From Neisseria weaveri (GTDB lineage Bacteria; Pseudomonadota; Gammaproteobacteria; Burkholderiales; Neisseriaceae): 64,000 nucleotides of DNA. Shown piece after piece: positions 45,005 through 53,140 of the stretch; position 1 is the stretch's first letter, and each line of letters opens with the position of its first letter. The translations under genes and the position numbers were made by a program. The notes under the pieces are model-generated. The model had not been told where the DNA came from. It ran no database searches and saw only the letters and a list, made by a program, of their open reading frames with translations. The stretch is taken from contig NZ_LR134533.1 of the NCBI RefSeq assembly GCF_900638685.1, forward strand, positions 1,364,001 to 1,428,000, in the 5' to 3' direction.

Positions 45005-45028
45005 CCGTAGGGTGGGTGTAAACCCACC
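45005..45028. repeat. REP-like palindrome, left of the SIR2 gene
   Basis: CCGTAG followed by a GGTGGGT-GTAA-ACCCACC hairpin. A related sequence in inverted orientation lies at 46573-46592, so the SIR2 gene is bracketed by inverted copies. Confidence 0.7.
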
Positions 45029-45059
45029 TCTTAAAATACATTGCAGGAATAAAAAAATT

Positions 45060-46562
45060 ATGAATATACAGGAATTTATGTCAGCATATACCAACCATCC
45101 AGTTTTATTTATTGGAACCGGTATGAGTTTGCGATATTTAAAAAACTCGTATACTTGGGATGGATTGTTATCCAAAATTGCGATTGATTTATTCGGGGAT
45201 GATAGGGAATATTTGAATATAAAATCACGAAATTCAGAAAATGGAAGTTTCAAATATGAAGCAATTGCAGAAGAATTACAAAGAAAGTTTGATGAAATTC
45301 TAGAACAAAATCCTGATGGAAAATTCAAAGAAATAAATGATGAATTTTTTGAGAGTATGCGCTCAGGTAGACCGTTAAGCAGGTTTAAAATTTATATATC
45401 CAAACTCCTTGCCAATCTAGAATATAAAGAACATGCAAATATAGAATTGGAAGAATTAAAAAAAGCCAGAAAAAATGTTGGGTCAATTATCACAACAAAT
45501 TACGATAAATTAGCACAGGATATTTTTGAATTTAATCCTCTGATTGGCAATGACATTCTTCTAAGTAATCCTTACGGTTCAATATATAAAATACATGGAT
45601 GCATTGATAATCCGTCTAAAATCATTATTACGCAGACAGATTACAAAAAATTCAAAGAAAAATATGAGCTTATAAGAGCACAGCTTCTGTCCCTTTTTAT
45701 TCATAATCCAATTATATTTTTTGGATATAATGTTGGTGATGAAAATATTAAAGAAATTTTAAAAACTATTTTTACTTATGTAGAGCCTAATTCTAATACT
45801 GCTAAAAGAATCCGAAGTAATTTTTTACTTGTAGAATACGAAGCTGATTCAAATAACCAAGATATTGTTGAGCACGATATTGATATAACAGGATTTTCAA
45901 CCATACGGATTAACAAGATAAAAACAGATAATTTTTCCCAAATTTATAAAGCTCTCGCTTCATTAACCTTGCCTATTTCAGCTATGGATATTCGTAAGCT
46001 CCAATCGGTAGTTAAAGAAATTTATACCGGTGGTAATATTAAAGTTAATTTTACAGAAGATATGGATAGTTTGGACAATAGTGATAAAGTCGTTGCTATT
46101 GGTTCAACCAAAACTATTAAATATGAATTTCAAACAACTTCTGAAATGATGTCTAATTATTTCAAAATTATTGAGGAAGAAGATTCACAAATTTTAGGTT
46201 TGCTAAATAAACAGAAAATAACTTCTACCCAATATTTCCCTATTTACGGATTTAGCAAAATTTGCACGGAAATTATAGAAGAAAACAGATTAAAAACACA
46301 GCAAAAAAGTAAATTGGATCATTTGATTAGCGAAATGAAAGATGCCTGCAAAAATTATCATTCTTCCATTTCCAATATTATTAATGATGAAAATATTTCT
46401 GCAACATATAAGAATGGAGCAATTGCTTGGGGTATTTGGCATAACCAACTCCCAAAAGATGAAGTCATTGATTATCTTAAAAATTTTGAGAATAAAAAAG
46501 GCACTGAATACAAAAAATTACTCTGTATGTTTGATTACAAACAATATGCTGATGCCATCTGA
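45060..46562 (+). CDS. SIR2-family protein, probable NADase-type antiphage defence gene
   Basis: A 500-residue protein whose N-terminal 230 residues are a SIR2-like NAD-binding domain: FIGTGMSLRY (17-26), TTNYD (145-149), KIHG with the candidate catalytic His179, and FGYNVGDENI (221-230). This is the SIR2_2 pattern of bacterial defence NADases, not of protein deacetylases with a zinc-cysteine module. The C-terminal half (about 300-500) matches no domain I recognise. The gene is much AT-richer than its neighbours and flanked by inverted REP-like repeats. No TIR, HerA, Argonaute or SLOG partner is present. ATG 45060 is chosen. Confidence 0.8.
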   Translation: MNIQEFMSAYTNHPVLFIGTGMSLRYLKNSYTWDGLLSKIAIDLFGDDREYLNIKSRNSENGSFKYEAIAEELQRKFDEILEQNPDGKFKEINDEFFESMRSGRPLSRFKIYISKLLANLEYKEHANIELEELKKARKNVGSIITTNYDKLAQDIFEFNPLIGNDILLSNPYGSIYKIHGCIDNPSKIIITQTDYKKFKEKYELIRAQLLSLFIHNPIIFFGYNVGDENIKEILKTIFTYVEPNSNTAKRIRSNFLLVEYEADSNNQDIVEHDIDITGFSTIRINKIKTDNFSQIYKALASLTLPISAMDIRKLQSVVKEIYTGGNIKVNFTEDMDSLDNSDKVVAIGSTKTIKYEFQTTSEMMSNYFKIIEEEDSQILGLLNKQKITSTQYFPIYGFSKICTEIIEENRLKTQQKSKLDHLISEMKDACKNYHSSISNIINDENISATYKNGAIAWGIWHNQLPKDEVIDYLKNFENKKGTEYKKLLCMFDYKQYADAI

Positions 46563-46572
46563 AATTTTAAAT

Positions 46573-46592
46573 GGTGGGTTTACCCTCTACGG
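46573..46592. repeat. REP-like palindrome, right of the SIR2 gene
   Basis: GGTGGGTTTACCCTCTACGG, the inverted relative of the element at 45005-45028 (its complement reads CCGTAGAGGGTAAACCCACC). It ends 32 bases before the REP-associated transposase fragment. Confidence 0.7.
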
Positions 46593-46624
46593 TTCTAATC
46601 ATTCAGACAAAAAGGGAAAACATC

Positions 46625-46702
46625 ATGTCCAACTACCGCCGCAGCTACACCTACGGCGGCATTTACTTTATCACGGCGGGTACTGCAAGACCGCTGTTGT
46701 AG
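46625..46702 (+). pseudogene. 5' fragment of a REP-associated tyrosine transposase (RAYT)
   Basis: ATG at 46625 reads MSNYRRSYTYGGIYFITAGT and stops at 46702 after 25 residues. This is the typical start of RAYT (TnpA_REP, Y1 transposase-like) proteins, which are normally about 150-200 residues; the catalytic HUH and Tyr parts are absent. It is fused to a RhuM remnant. RAYTs mobilise REP palindromes like those on both sides of the SIR2 gene. Confidence 0.65.
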
Positions 46703-47294
46703 TTGACTGGTGCGCTATATTGGCTAATGATGAATTACTGGAACGCATCCGTGATATCCGCGCCAGCGAAAAGCGGGTGTATTTACGTGTGCGTGAGATT
46801 TTTGCGCTGGCTGCGGATTATCAGCCCAGCTTTAAAGAAAACACGCAATTTTTTAAAACCATTCAAAACAAGCTGCATTTTGCAGCGACCGGGTATACTG
46901 CTGTGGAGCTGGTTTATCGGCGTGCGGATGCCTCTAAGCCGTTGATGGGCTTAACACATATTACTGATGGTGTGGTTCGTAAAAAAACATTAAAACAGCC
47001 AAAAACTATTTAAACGAAAAAGAAATCAGCCAGTTAAACCGCATAGTCACTATGTGGCTGGATTTTGCCGAAGATCAGGCACAGAGAAAAAAGCAGGTGT
47101 TTTTAAAGGATTGGACGGAAAAGCTGGATCAATTTTTAGCGTTTAACGACCGTGAAGTGCTGCAAGGTGCGGGTAAAATCAGTAAAAAACAGGCCGATGC
47201 TAAAGCAGAAGCCGAATACGAACGCTATATGGCTGCACAGCGTCAAATCAAAGAGCAGCGTGAGGGCGACATCGCCGAATTATTGCGCCTGTAA
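46703..47294 (+). pseudogene. RhuM-family gene remnant, 5'-truncated and frameshifted
   Basis: The middle and C-terminal part of a RhuM (virulence RhuM) protein. Frame 1 reads ELLERIRDIRASEKRVYLRV to LMGLTHITDGVVRKK. The reading then shifts at a run of seven A (46981-46987) and continues as KTAKNYLNEKEISQLNRIV, MWLDFAEDQ and LKDWTEKLDQFL to the stop at 47294. Adding one A would rejoin the frames. The N-terminal half is missing and replaced by the RAYT fragment. The gene is decayed rather than simply phase-off. Confidence 0.75.
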
Positions 47295-47378
47295 GCTAAA
47301 AAGTCTGAAGGCCGCAAACAAACTTAAAGTTTGTCATGGCGTTGCTGCTTTGTATCGGGGATTAAGTAGTTTAACAAA

Positions 47379-47407
47379 TGCCTGTCTGAAATCTTTTCAG
47401 ACAGGCA
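47379..47407. terminator. Inverted pair of TGCCTGTCTGAA-type DUS (left island edge)
   Basis: TGCCTGTCTGAA at 47379-47390 and its inverted copy at 47396-47407. This is the dialect known from memory as TG-wadDUS (Neisseria wadsworthii). It lies between convergent rhuM and iclR and can work as a terminator. It is the first of eight such copies up to 54216. Confidence 0.8.
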
Positions 47408-47422
47408 TTTATCGTTTTCAAA

Positions 47423-48199
47423 CTAAGCGGATTTAGGTTCTTGAAACAAGAGTTTGCTGATTTCTTCCGAGGCTGCTTTCATATCGGGAACGAAAGAGAG
47501 TAGGTCATCAAGGCTTTTGCGTATGGTGGGGGCGTGGGTGTATAGGGCGGCGATAAATTGGCCGTCGGCATCAAGCACGGGTACGGAGCAGCCGACCATG
47601 CCGGAAATGAATTCTTCATCGTCAAAGCCGATGTCGGTTTTGCCGATTTTTTTTATGGCTTGTTCTAAGGCTGTGGGGTCGGTGAGTGTGTTTTGTGTCA
47701 TGCGGGTGGGTTGCATGTGTTCGATCAGCCGTTTTCGTTTTAATGCGGGCAGGGAGCTAAGGTAGAGCTTGCCGCCGGCCGTGCAATACAGCGGTACTTG
47801 TGTGCCGCTGGGTAGGTAAACTTGTAGCGGCCAGTTGGTTTGTACGCGGTCGGTATAAGACATACAGTTGCCGTTGGGCACGCTGATGCCGCAGGTTTCG
47901 CCGATTTTAGCGGAAAGCGTGCCTAAAATTGCTATCCGTTCCGCTTGATGGTGTTTGCTTTGCCAAATGTTGACGCTCAATCTTAATGAGCGGATGCCGG
48001 GCACGATGCCGCCTTGCAAATCGGTTTGGATAAATTGCTCGCTTTCCAGCAGTTTGAGCAGGCGGTGCAGGCTGGGTTTGGGGATATCCAAATCTTGAAT
48101 CAAATCTTGCGGTGTGGGCGGGCGGTCTGCGGCGGCCACTGCTTCGATAATTTCCAAAACCCGTGTGATGGATGAACCTCTGCCGGAAGACGTGTCCAA
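47423..48199 (-). CDS. IclR-family transcriptional regulator
   Basis: A 258-residue regulator: N-terminal winged helix (SSITRVLEIIEAV, then IPKPSLHRLLKLLESE) and a C-terminal effector-binding IclR domain (VYLPSGTQVPLYCTAGGKLY, then GFDDEEFISGMVGCSVPV). It is divergent from the gntP operon and probably controls it and mmsB; the effector is likely the imported hydroxy acid or a breakdown product. Candidate operators lie at 48366 and 54111. Confidence 0.92.
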   Translation of the reverse strand: MDTSSGRGSSITRVLEIIEAVAAADRPPTPQDLIQDLDIPKPSLHRLLKLLESEQFIQTDLQGGIVPGIRSLRLSVNIWQSKHHQAERIAILGTLSAKIGETCGISVPNGNCMSYTDRVQTNWPLQVYLPSGTQVPLYCTAGGKLYLSSLPALKRKRLIEHMQPTRMTQNTLTDPTALEQAIKKIGKTDIGFDDEEFISGMVGCSVPVLDADGQFIAALYTHAPTIRKSLDDLLSFVPDMKAASEEISKLLFQEPKSA

Positions 48200-48510
48200 T
48201 TTTCTTTCCTTCTATTTGAAATCATTAAAGATAAGCTGTTGTGACATAAGCTGATTTATGAATCTAAAACGCTCAAAATCAATTATATATAACTTATTCT
48301 GATTGTAAACATTAGAAATTATGATTTTATCCTAAGCTTTTCTGTTTCTATAATCTGTTTAAAACGATACAAATTGTTTCAAATTAGTAAAATTTATATC
48401 AAAAATTGATGCAGAAAATCCGCAGCAATAAGAATAAGCCGGCAGCCGATGGGTAATAAGCTTTTGGTGCAGCCGGCCCGATAAATGGGAAATGGAAGGA
48501 GAAACCGATT
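48200..48510. promoter_or_regulatory. Divergent iclR-gntP control region
   Basis: 311 AT-rich bases between the divergent regulator and permease genes. Besides the palindrome at 48366-48380 there are several -10-like boxes (for example TATAAT at about 48351). GGAAGGAG precedes the gntP start. No uptake sequence occurs here. Confidence 0.55.
48366..48380. promoter_or_regulatory. Candidate IclR operator 1
   Basis: GATACAAATTGTTTC, a near-palindrome. Its first 12 bases recur exactly (GATACAAATTGT) upstream of mmsB at 54111, where the copy is a fuller palindrome. It lies 130 bases before gntP in the divergent control region. Confidence 0.6.
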
Positions 48511-49902
48511 ATGTTGAGTTTGACAGGCATTGTGCTTTCACTCGTGCTTTTGATGGTATTGGCCTACAGGGGTGTGAGCGTGTTGATTTTGGCGCCTTTG
48601 TTGGCAATGTTGGCGGTGTTGTTTAGTGCGCCTTCGAATGAGCTTTTGGGTACGTACACGCAGGTTTTTATGCAGGGTATGGGGGGATTTGCGATTAAGT
48701 TTTTCCCGATTTTTCTATTGGGCGCGATTTTCGGCAAATTGATGGAGGATTCCGGTGCGGCGCACAGTATCGCACATACGTTGGTGGATAAATTGGGCAA
48801 ACAGAAAGCTTTGCTGTCGATTGTGTTGGCTTCGGCTATTTTGACTTACGGCGGGGTGTCGGTGTTTGTGGTGACTTTTGCCGTGTACCCGATTGCGGCG
48901 GCTTTGTTCCGTGAGATTGATATTCCCAAACGTTTGATTCCCGGGGCGATTGCCGTGGGTGCGCTCACATTCACGATGACCGCCCTGCCGGGTACGCCTT
49001 CTATTCAGAATGCCATTCCGATTCCTTATTTCCAAACTGATGCGTTTGCATCTCCGGGTTTGGGTGTGATTGCCGGAGTGATTATGTTTATTTTCGGCAT
49101 GATGTGGCTCAACCGCCGCCTCAAGCATGCGGCGGAAGCGGGCGAGGGCTACGGCAATCACCACGACAGCCATGTAAAAGAGCAGGATTTCAAGCATTTG
49201 CCGGGTTTGGCCAAAGCGCTGGTACCGATTATTGTGGTAATTGCGTTGAACTACGCGTTAACCAAGTTTATTTTCCCCGCGATGGATACGGCTTATTTGG
49301 CCGATAAAAAATTCGGGGGCGTTTCCCTGAATTCGGTGGTCGGCTTGTGGGCGATTATCGCGGCTTTGGTGGCGGGATGTGTGTTTCTGATTTTTGCCAA
49401 CATGAAATATTGGCGCAACTTGAAAAAGTCGCTCAATGACGGTGCGATGGGTTCATTGCTACCGATTTTCAACACGGCATCCGAAGTGGGTTACGGCTCG
49501 GTAATTGCCACTTTGGCGGGCTTTATCATCCTGCGTGATTTTATGATCGGGCTTTCTCCGGATAATCCTTTGATTTCCGAAGCGGTTGTGGTGAACGTGA
49601 TGGCAGGTATTACCGGCTCTGCTTCCGGCGGCATGAGTATCGCACTCAGCGCGATGGGCGAAACCTATGTGCAGATGGCGAACCAAACCGGCACTTCACT
49701 CGAGCTGATGCACCGTGTGGCATCAATTGCATCAGGCGGTTTGGACGCGCTGCCGCACAACGGCGCTGTGATTACCATGCTGGCGATTTGCGGTTTGACA
49801 CACAGGGAATCTTATTTGGATATTTTGGTGGTTGCCGTGATTGTGCCGTTGATTGCTTTGGCTGCCGTGGTTGGGCTGGGCACCCTATTCGGTTCGTTTT
49901 AA
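48511..49902 (+). CDS. GntP-family permease
   Basis: A 463-residue inner-membrane permease with about 12 hydrophobic segments. GntP family members import gluconate and related hydroxy acids (for example D-serine or beta-hydroxybutyrate). Signature regions are GGFAIKFFPIFLLGAIFGKL, ILTYGGVSVFVVTFAVYP and ALPGTPSIQNAIPIPYF. The genes around it suggest import of a short 3-hydroxy acid such as 3-hydroxyisobutyrate; this is inference. It is the first gene of the operon gntP-adh-mmsA. Confidence 0.92.
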   Translation: MLSLTGIVLSLVLLMVLAYRGVSVLILAPLLAMLAVLFSAPSNELLGTYTQVFMQGMGGFAIKFFPIFLLGAIFGKLMEDSGAAHSIAHTLVDKLGKQKALLSIVLASAILTYGGVSVFVVTFAVYPIAAALFREIDIPKRLIPGAIAVGALTFTMTALPGTPSIQNAIPIPYFQTDAFASPGLGVIAGVIMFIFGMMWLNRRLKHAAEAGEGYGNHHDSHVKEQDFKHLPGLAKALVPIIVVIALNYALTKFIFPAMDTAYLADKKFGGVSLNSVVGLWAIIAALVAGCVFLIFANMKYWRNLKKSLNDGAMGSLLPIFNTASEVGYGSVIATLAGFIILRDFMIGLSPDNPLISEAVVVNVMAGITGSASGGMSIALSAMGETYVQMANQTGTSLELMHRVASIASGGLDALPHNGAVITMLAICGLTHRESYLDILVVAVIVPLIALAAVVGLGTLFGSF

Positions 49903-49914
49903 TGCCTGTCTGAA
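49903..49914 (+). other. TG-type DUS after gntP
   Basis: A single TGCCTGTCTGAA directly after the gntP stop codon, inside the operon. Third copy of the foreign dialect in this block. Confidence 0.9.
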
Positions 49915-49942
49915 AAAAGACGGAAGATAAATAGGAGGAATT

Positions 49943-51100
49943 ATGTCCGCACAAGTTGTATTACCCCGTTTTATGCACATCGGCAGGCACGCCTGCGAAA
50001 AGCTGCCTGAGCTGGTAAAAACTTTAGATTGCAGCAAGCCTTTGATCGTAACCGATAAAATGATGGTTCAGCTCGGCTATGTGCAACGAGTTTGCGATAT
50101 TTTGAATTCAGACGGCCTTAAAGCCGATATTTACGACGATACCGTGCCCGAGCCTACCGATTCTTCGATTGAGGCGGGTGTGGAAAAAGTAAAAAACGGT
50201 AATTACGACATCATTATCGCTTTAGGCGGCGGCAGCCCGATCGACAGTGCCAAAGCCATTGCCGTGTTGGGTAAGTTCGGCGGCAATATACGCGAATACA
50301 AATTTCCGCGCCAAGTGAACGAACACGGCCTGCCGCTGATTGCTGTGCCCACTACGGCGGGAACAGGCTCGGAATGCACGCGCTTTACCATCATCACGGA
50401 TGAAGCCACCAGCGAAAAACTGTTGTGCGTCGGCTTGGGATTTATGCCCACGGCAGCAGTGATTGACTACGAGCTGACTGTGAGCGTGCCGCAGCGTACC
50501 ACCGCCGACACCGGCATCGACGCGCTTACCCATGCCATCGAAGCTTATGTGAGCAAAAAAGCCAATCCGTATAGCGACGTGCAGGCTTTGGCTGCCATGA
50601 GACTGATCGGCGGCAATTTGCGCAAGGTGTACCACAACGGCAGCGAACTTGCCGCGCGCGAAGCCATGATGCTGGGTTCGACTCTGGCGGGCATTGCGTT
50701 TTCCAATGCGTCGGTTGCGTTGGTACACGGCATGAGCAGGCCGATAGGTGCGTTTTTCCATGTGCCGCACGGCTTGTCCAATGCCATGTTGCTGCCTGCC
50801 GTTACCGCCTATTCCGTGCCTGCCGCGCCGGAACGCTATGCCGAATGCGCCCGTGCGGCCGGATTCGCTTCGCATGATGACGATACGGACACGGCCAACC
50901 GGAAGCTGCTTGAGGGATTGGTGGCTTTAAACCGTGAATTGAATGTGCCCACTTTGGCGCAGTTCGGTGTGGAGAAAGCCGAGTTCGACAAAGTGGTGGA
51001 AACCATGGCCGAGCAGGCTTTGGCTTCCGGTTCGCCCGGTAATAACCCGCGCGTACCCGAAAAAGAAGAGATTATCGCCATCTACCGCCAGCTATGGTAG
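49943..51100 (+). CDS. Iron-containing alcohol dehydrogenase
   Basis: A 385-residue group III alcohol dehydrogenase. The NAD motif GGGSPIDSAKAI lies near residue 95, VPTTAGTGSE near 137, and the metal ligands in the region GIDALTHAIEAYVSKKANPY and later VALVHGMSRPIGAFFHVPHG (His residues). It probably oxidises a hydroxy acid or alcohol to an aldehyde that MmsA then uses. The gene contains the only resident-type DUS in the block (50107-50118, read as NSDGL). GGAGG precedes the ATG. Confidence 0.93.
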   Translation: MSAQVVLPRFMHIGRHACEKLPELVKTLDCSKPLIVTDKMMVQLGYVQRVCDILNSDGLKADIYDDTVPEPTDSSIEAGVEKVKNGNYDIIIALGGGSPIDSAKAIAVLGKFGGNIREYKFPRQVNEHGLPLIAVPTTAGTGSECTRFTIITDEATSEKLLCVGLGFMPTAAVIDYELTVSVPQRTTADTGIDALTHAIEAYVSKKANPYSDVQALAAMRLIGGNLRKVYHNGSELAAREAMMLGSTLAGIAFSNASVALVHGMSRPIGAFFHVPHGLSNAMLLPAVTAYSVPAAPERYAECARAAGFASHDDDTDTANRKLLEGLVALNRELNVPTLAQFGVEKAEFDKVVETMAEQALASGSPGNNPRVPEKEEIIAIYRQLW

Positions 51101-51171
51101 CCGGGTAGACCTTTATTTTTATGAATTGAAACGGTATGGATATACCGAAACTTTAAACCAGGAGAAACAAC

Positions 51172-52671
51172 ATGAGCCAAATCATCGGTCATTTTATCAA
51201 CGGAAAAATCATTGAAGACAAAGCGCGCACCCAAGATGTGTATAACCCTTCCACAGGAGAGGTAAGCAAACAGGTGGCGCTGGCTTCCAAAGCCACGGTT
51301 GAAGAAGCCATCGCAGCCGCACAAGCCGCGTTCCCCGCGTGGCGGCAAACACCGGTTATGAAGCGCGCCCGCATTATGTTCAAATACAAAGAGCTGCTGG
51401 AGCAAAACCGCGACAAAATCTGCGAGCTGATCGGCTCGGAGCACGGCAAAATTTCGCATGATGCGGCGGGCGAATTGCAGCGCGGCATTGAAAATGTGGA
51501 ATACGCTTGCGGCGCGCCCGAATTTTTGAAAGGTGACTTCAGCAAAAACGTAGGCCCCGATATCGATTCGTGGTGTGATTTCCAGCCTTTGGGCGTAGTG
51601 GCGGGCATTACCCCGTTCAACTTCCCGGCTATGGTGCCTTTGTGGATGTTTCCGCTGGCGATTGTGTGCGGCAATACTTTCGTATTGAAGCCCTCTGAAC
51701 GTGATCCGAGCGTAGGCCTCTTTTTGGCGCAGCTGTTGCAGCAGGCAGGTTTGCCTGACGGCGTGCTGAACGTGATAAACGGCGATAAAGAAGCCGTGGA
51801 TACGCTGCTGACCGACGAGCGCGTTCAAGCCATCAGTTTTGTCGGTTCCACCCCGATTGCCAAATATATTTACAGCACCGCCACAGCGCACGGCAAACGC
51901 TGCCAGGCTTTGGGCGGCGCGAAAAACCATGCCATCGTGATGCCGGATGCGGATTTGGACAATGTGGTGAATTCGCTGCTTGGCGCCGCATTCGGTTCGT
52001 CGGGCGAGCGCTGCATGGCTTTATCGGTAGCCGTGGCGGTGGGCGACGAAATTGCCGACCGCATGGTGGCGGGCATCAAAGAAGGCATGAAAAACATGAA
52101 AGTCGGCCCGTTTTCCGATGCCGGCAACCATTTCGGCCCTTTGATTACCGCCGCGCACAAAGCAAAAGTGGAAGGCTACATCGCCAGTGCGGCAGAGCAG
52201 GGCGCAACCATCGTGGTGGACGGGCGCAACCCGTCCGTGCCGGGTTATGAAAACGGTTTCTATCTGGGCGGTACGTTGATTGATCACGTTACCCCGGAGA
52301 TGACCAGCTATCAGGAAGAAATTTTCGGCCCTGTGCTGCAGGTGGTGCGTGTGAAAACCATGCAGGAAGCCATGGATTTGATTAACAAACATATCTACGG
52401 CAACGGCACCTGCATCTACACCCGCGACGGTGAAGCTGCCCGCTACTTTGCCGACAACATTTTGGTCGGCATGGTCGGCATCAACATCCCGCTGCCTGTG
52501 CCGGTGGCTTACCACAGCTTCGGCGGCTGGAAACAATCGAGCTTCGGCGATTTAGGCGCTTACGGCCGCGACGGTGCGCGCTTCTACACCCGCAGAAAAA
52601 CCATCACCCAACGCTGGCCGACTTCGGAAGTACGCGAAGGTGCGGTATTCTCAATGCCGACGCTGGGTTAA
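51172..52671 (+). CDS. mmsA: CoA-acylating methylmalonate-semialdehyde dehydrogenase
   Basis: MmsA (499 aa) converts methylmalonate semialdehyde to propionyl-CoA, or malonate semialdehyde to acetyl-CoA, with loss of CO2. The catalytic Cys lies in SSGERCMALSVAVAVG. GITPFNFPAMVPLWMFP, with Met and Phe around the active-site Asn, is specific for MmsA within the aldehyde dehydrogenases. An AGGAGAAA site precedes the ATG. A TG-type DUS hairpin follows, ending the operon. Confidence 0.95.
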   Translation: MSQIIGHFINGKIIEDKARTQDVYNPSTGEVSKQVALASKATVEEAIAAAQAAFPAWRQTPVMKRARIMFKYKELLEQNRDKICELIGSEHGKISHDAAGELQRGIENVEYACGAPEFLKGDFSKNVGPDIDSWCDFQPLGVVAGITPFNFPAMVPLWMFPLAIVCGNTFVLKPSERDPSVGLFLAQLLQQAGLPDGVLNVINGDKEAVDTLLTDERVQAISFVGSTPIAKYIYSTATAHGKRCQALGGAKNHAIVMPDADLDNVVNSLLGAAFGSSGERCMALSVAVAVGDEIADRMVAGIKEGMKNMKVGPFSDAGNHFGPLITAAHKAKVEGYIASAAEQGATIVVDGRNPSVPGYENGFYLGGTLIDHVTPEMTSYQEEIFGPVLQVVRVKTMQEAMDLINKHIYGNGTCIYTRDGEAARYFADNILVGMVGINIPLPVPVAYHSFGGWKQSSFGDLGAYGRDGARFYTRRKTITQRWPTSEVREGAVFSMPTLG

Positions 52672-52697
52672 GATTTAAGCTTAAAACGGTTTGAATA

Positions 52698-52729
52698 TGC
52701 CTGTCTGAAATTTGTTTTTCAGACAGGCA
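52698..52729. terminator. TG-type DUS inverted pair after mmsA
   Basis: TGCCTGTCTGAA at 52698-52709 and its inverted copy at 52718-52729, extended by matching AT bases. It ends the gntP-adh-mmsA operon. Confidence 0.85.
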
Positions 52730-52744
52730 TATTTGTTATGTAGT

Positions 52745-53045
52745 CATACTTGGGTCTGACCTGCATTTCGAGTTTCAGTAATCTTGGCTACGTCCGCTTC
52801 TCCGTTGGCGCCGCCGAACGGAGCAGGATTTTCGGGGGAGTAAGGCCGCTACCGGAGCGCAGCGACTAGCGGCCGCCCCGAAAAGCATGCGCAGTGAGGG
52901 CAGTTTGCGTAGCAAACCGGCAACCGCGGCCGCCTTTCTTTGCCTACTTTCTTTGGCGAAGCAAAGAAAGTAGGTGGCCGCGCGGCCATGAAGCGCAATC
53001 TTGAACAGCATGAAACAGACAAGTAAAAAGCACGTGCTGCCATGT
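52745..53045. repeat. GC-rich dispersed repeat with a 13-base hairpin
   Basis: A 300-base non-coding stretch of unusual composition between convergent mmsA and mmsB. Its core is a perfect 13-base stem CCTACTTTCTTTG / CAAAGAAAGTAGG (52943-52955 and 52962-52974, loop GCGAAG), nested in a GCGGCCGCC / GGTGGCCGC outer pairing. I recall closely similar AAAGAAAGTAGG elements as dispersed repeats in many proteobacteria, where their translations are often misannotated as short proteins. Open frames here (for example 52775-53011 minus) are probably not genes. Confidence 0.65.
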
Positions 53046-53084
53046 CGAATTTTAAATTAGTTTGTCATAGTTGCTACAACACAA

Positions 53085-53115
53085 TGCCTGTCTGAAACCC
53101 ATTTTCAGACAGGCA
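53085..53115. terminator. TG-type DUS inverted pair after mmsB
   Basis: TGCCTGTCTGAA at 53085-53096 with its inverted copy at 53104-53115, just beyond the mmsB stop on the minus strand. Confidence 0.85.
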
Positions 53116-53140
53116 TTCATTGTGGTTGATGCACCTTAAA

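Noticed and set aside
45060..46562. SIR2 gene as part of a Thoeris, SIR2-HerA or Argonaute system
   Set aside because: No TIR protein, HerA-like ATPase or Argonaute gene is adjacent, and the C-terminal half does not look like the SLOG domain of ThsA. It is reported as a stand-alone gene.
46981..46987. A7 tract as proof of active phase variation of rhuM
   Set aside because: The gene also lacks its N-terminal half, so restoring the frame would not give a complete protein; it is listed only as a frame break.
46342..47013. A continuous 223-codon gene spanning the end of the SIR2 gene and the RhuM part
   Set aside because: Its first third is out of frame with, and inside, the SIR2 gene; only the part after about 46714 resembles a protein family (RhuM), so this is a chance join.
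52775..53043. Two short minus-strand frames in the GC-rich repeat
   Set aside because: They translate the dispersed repeat element, including its hairpin; such frames are commonly misannotated and have no ribosome site here.
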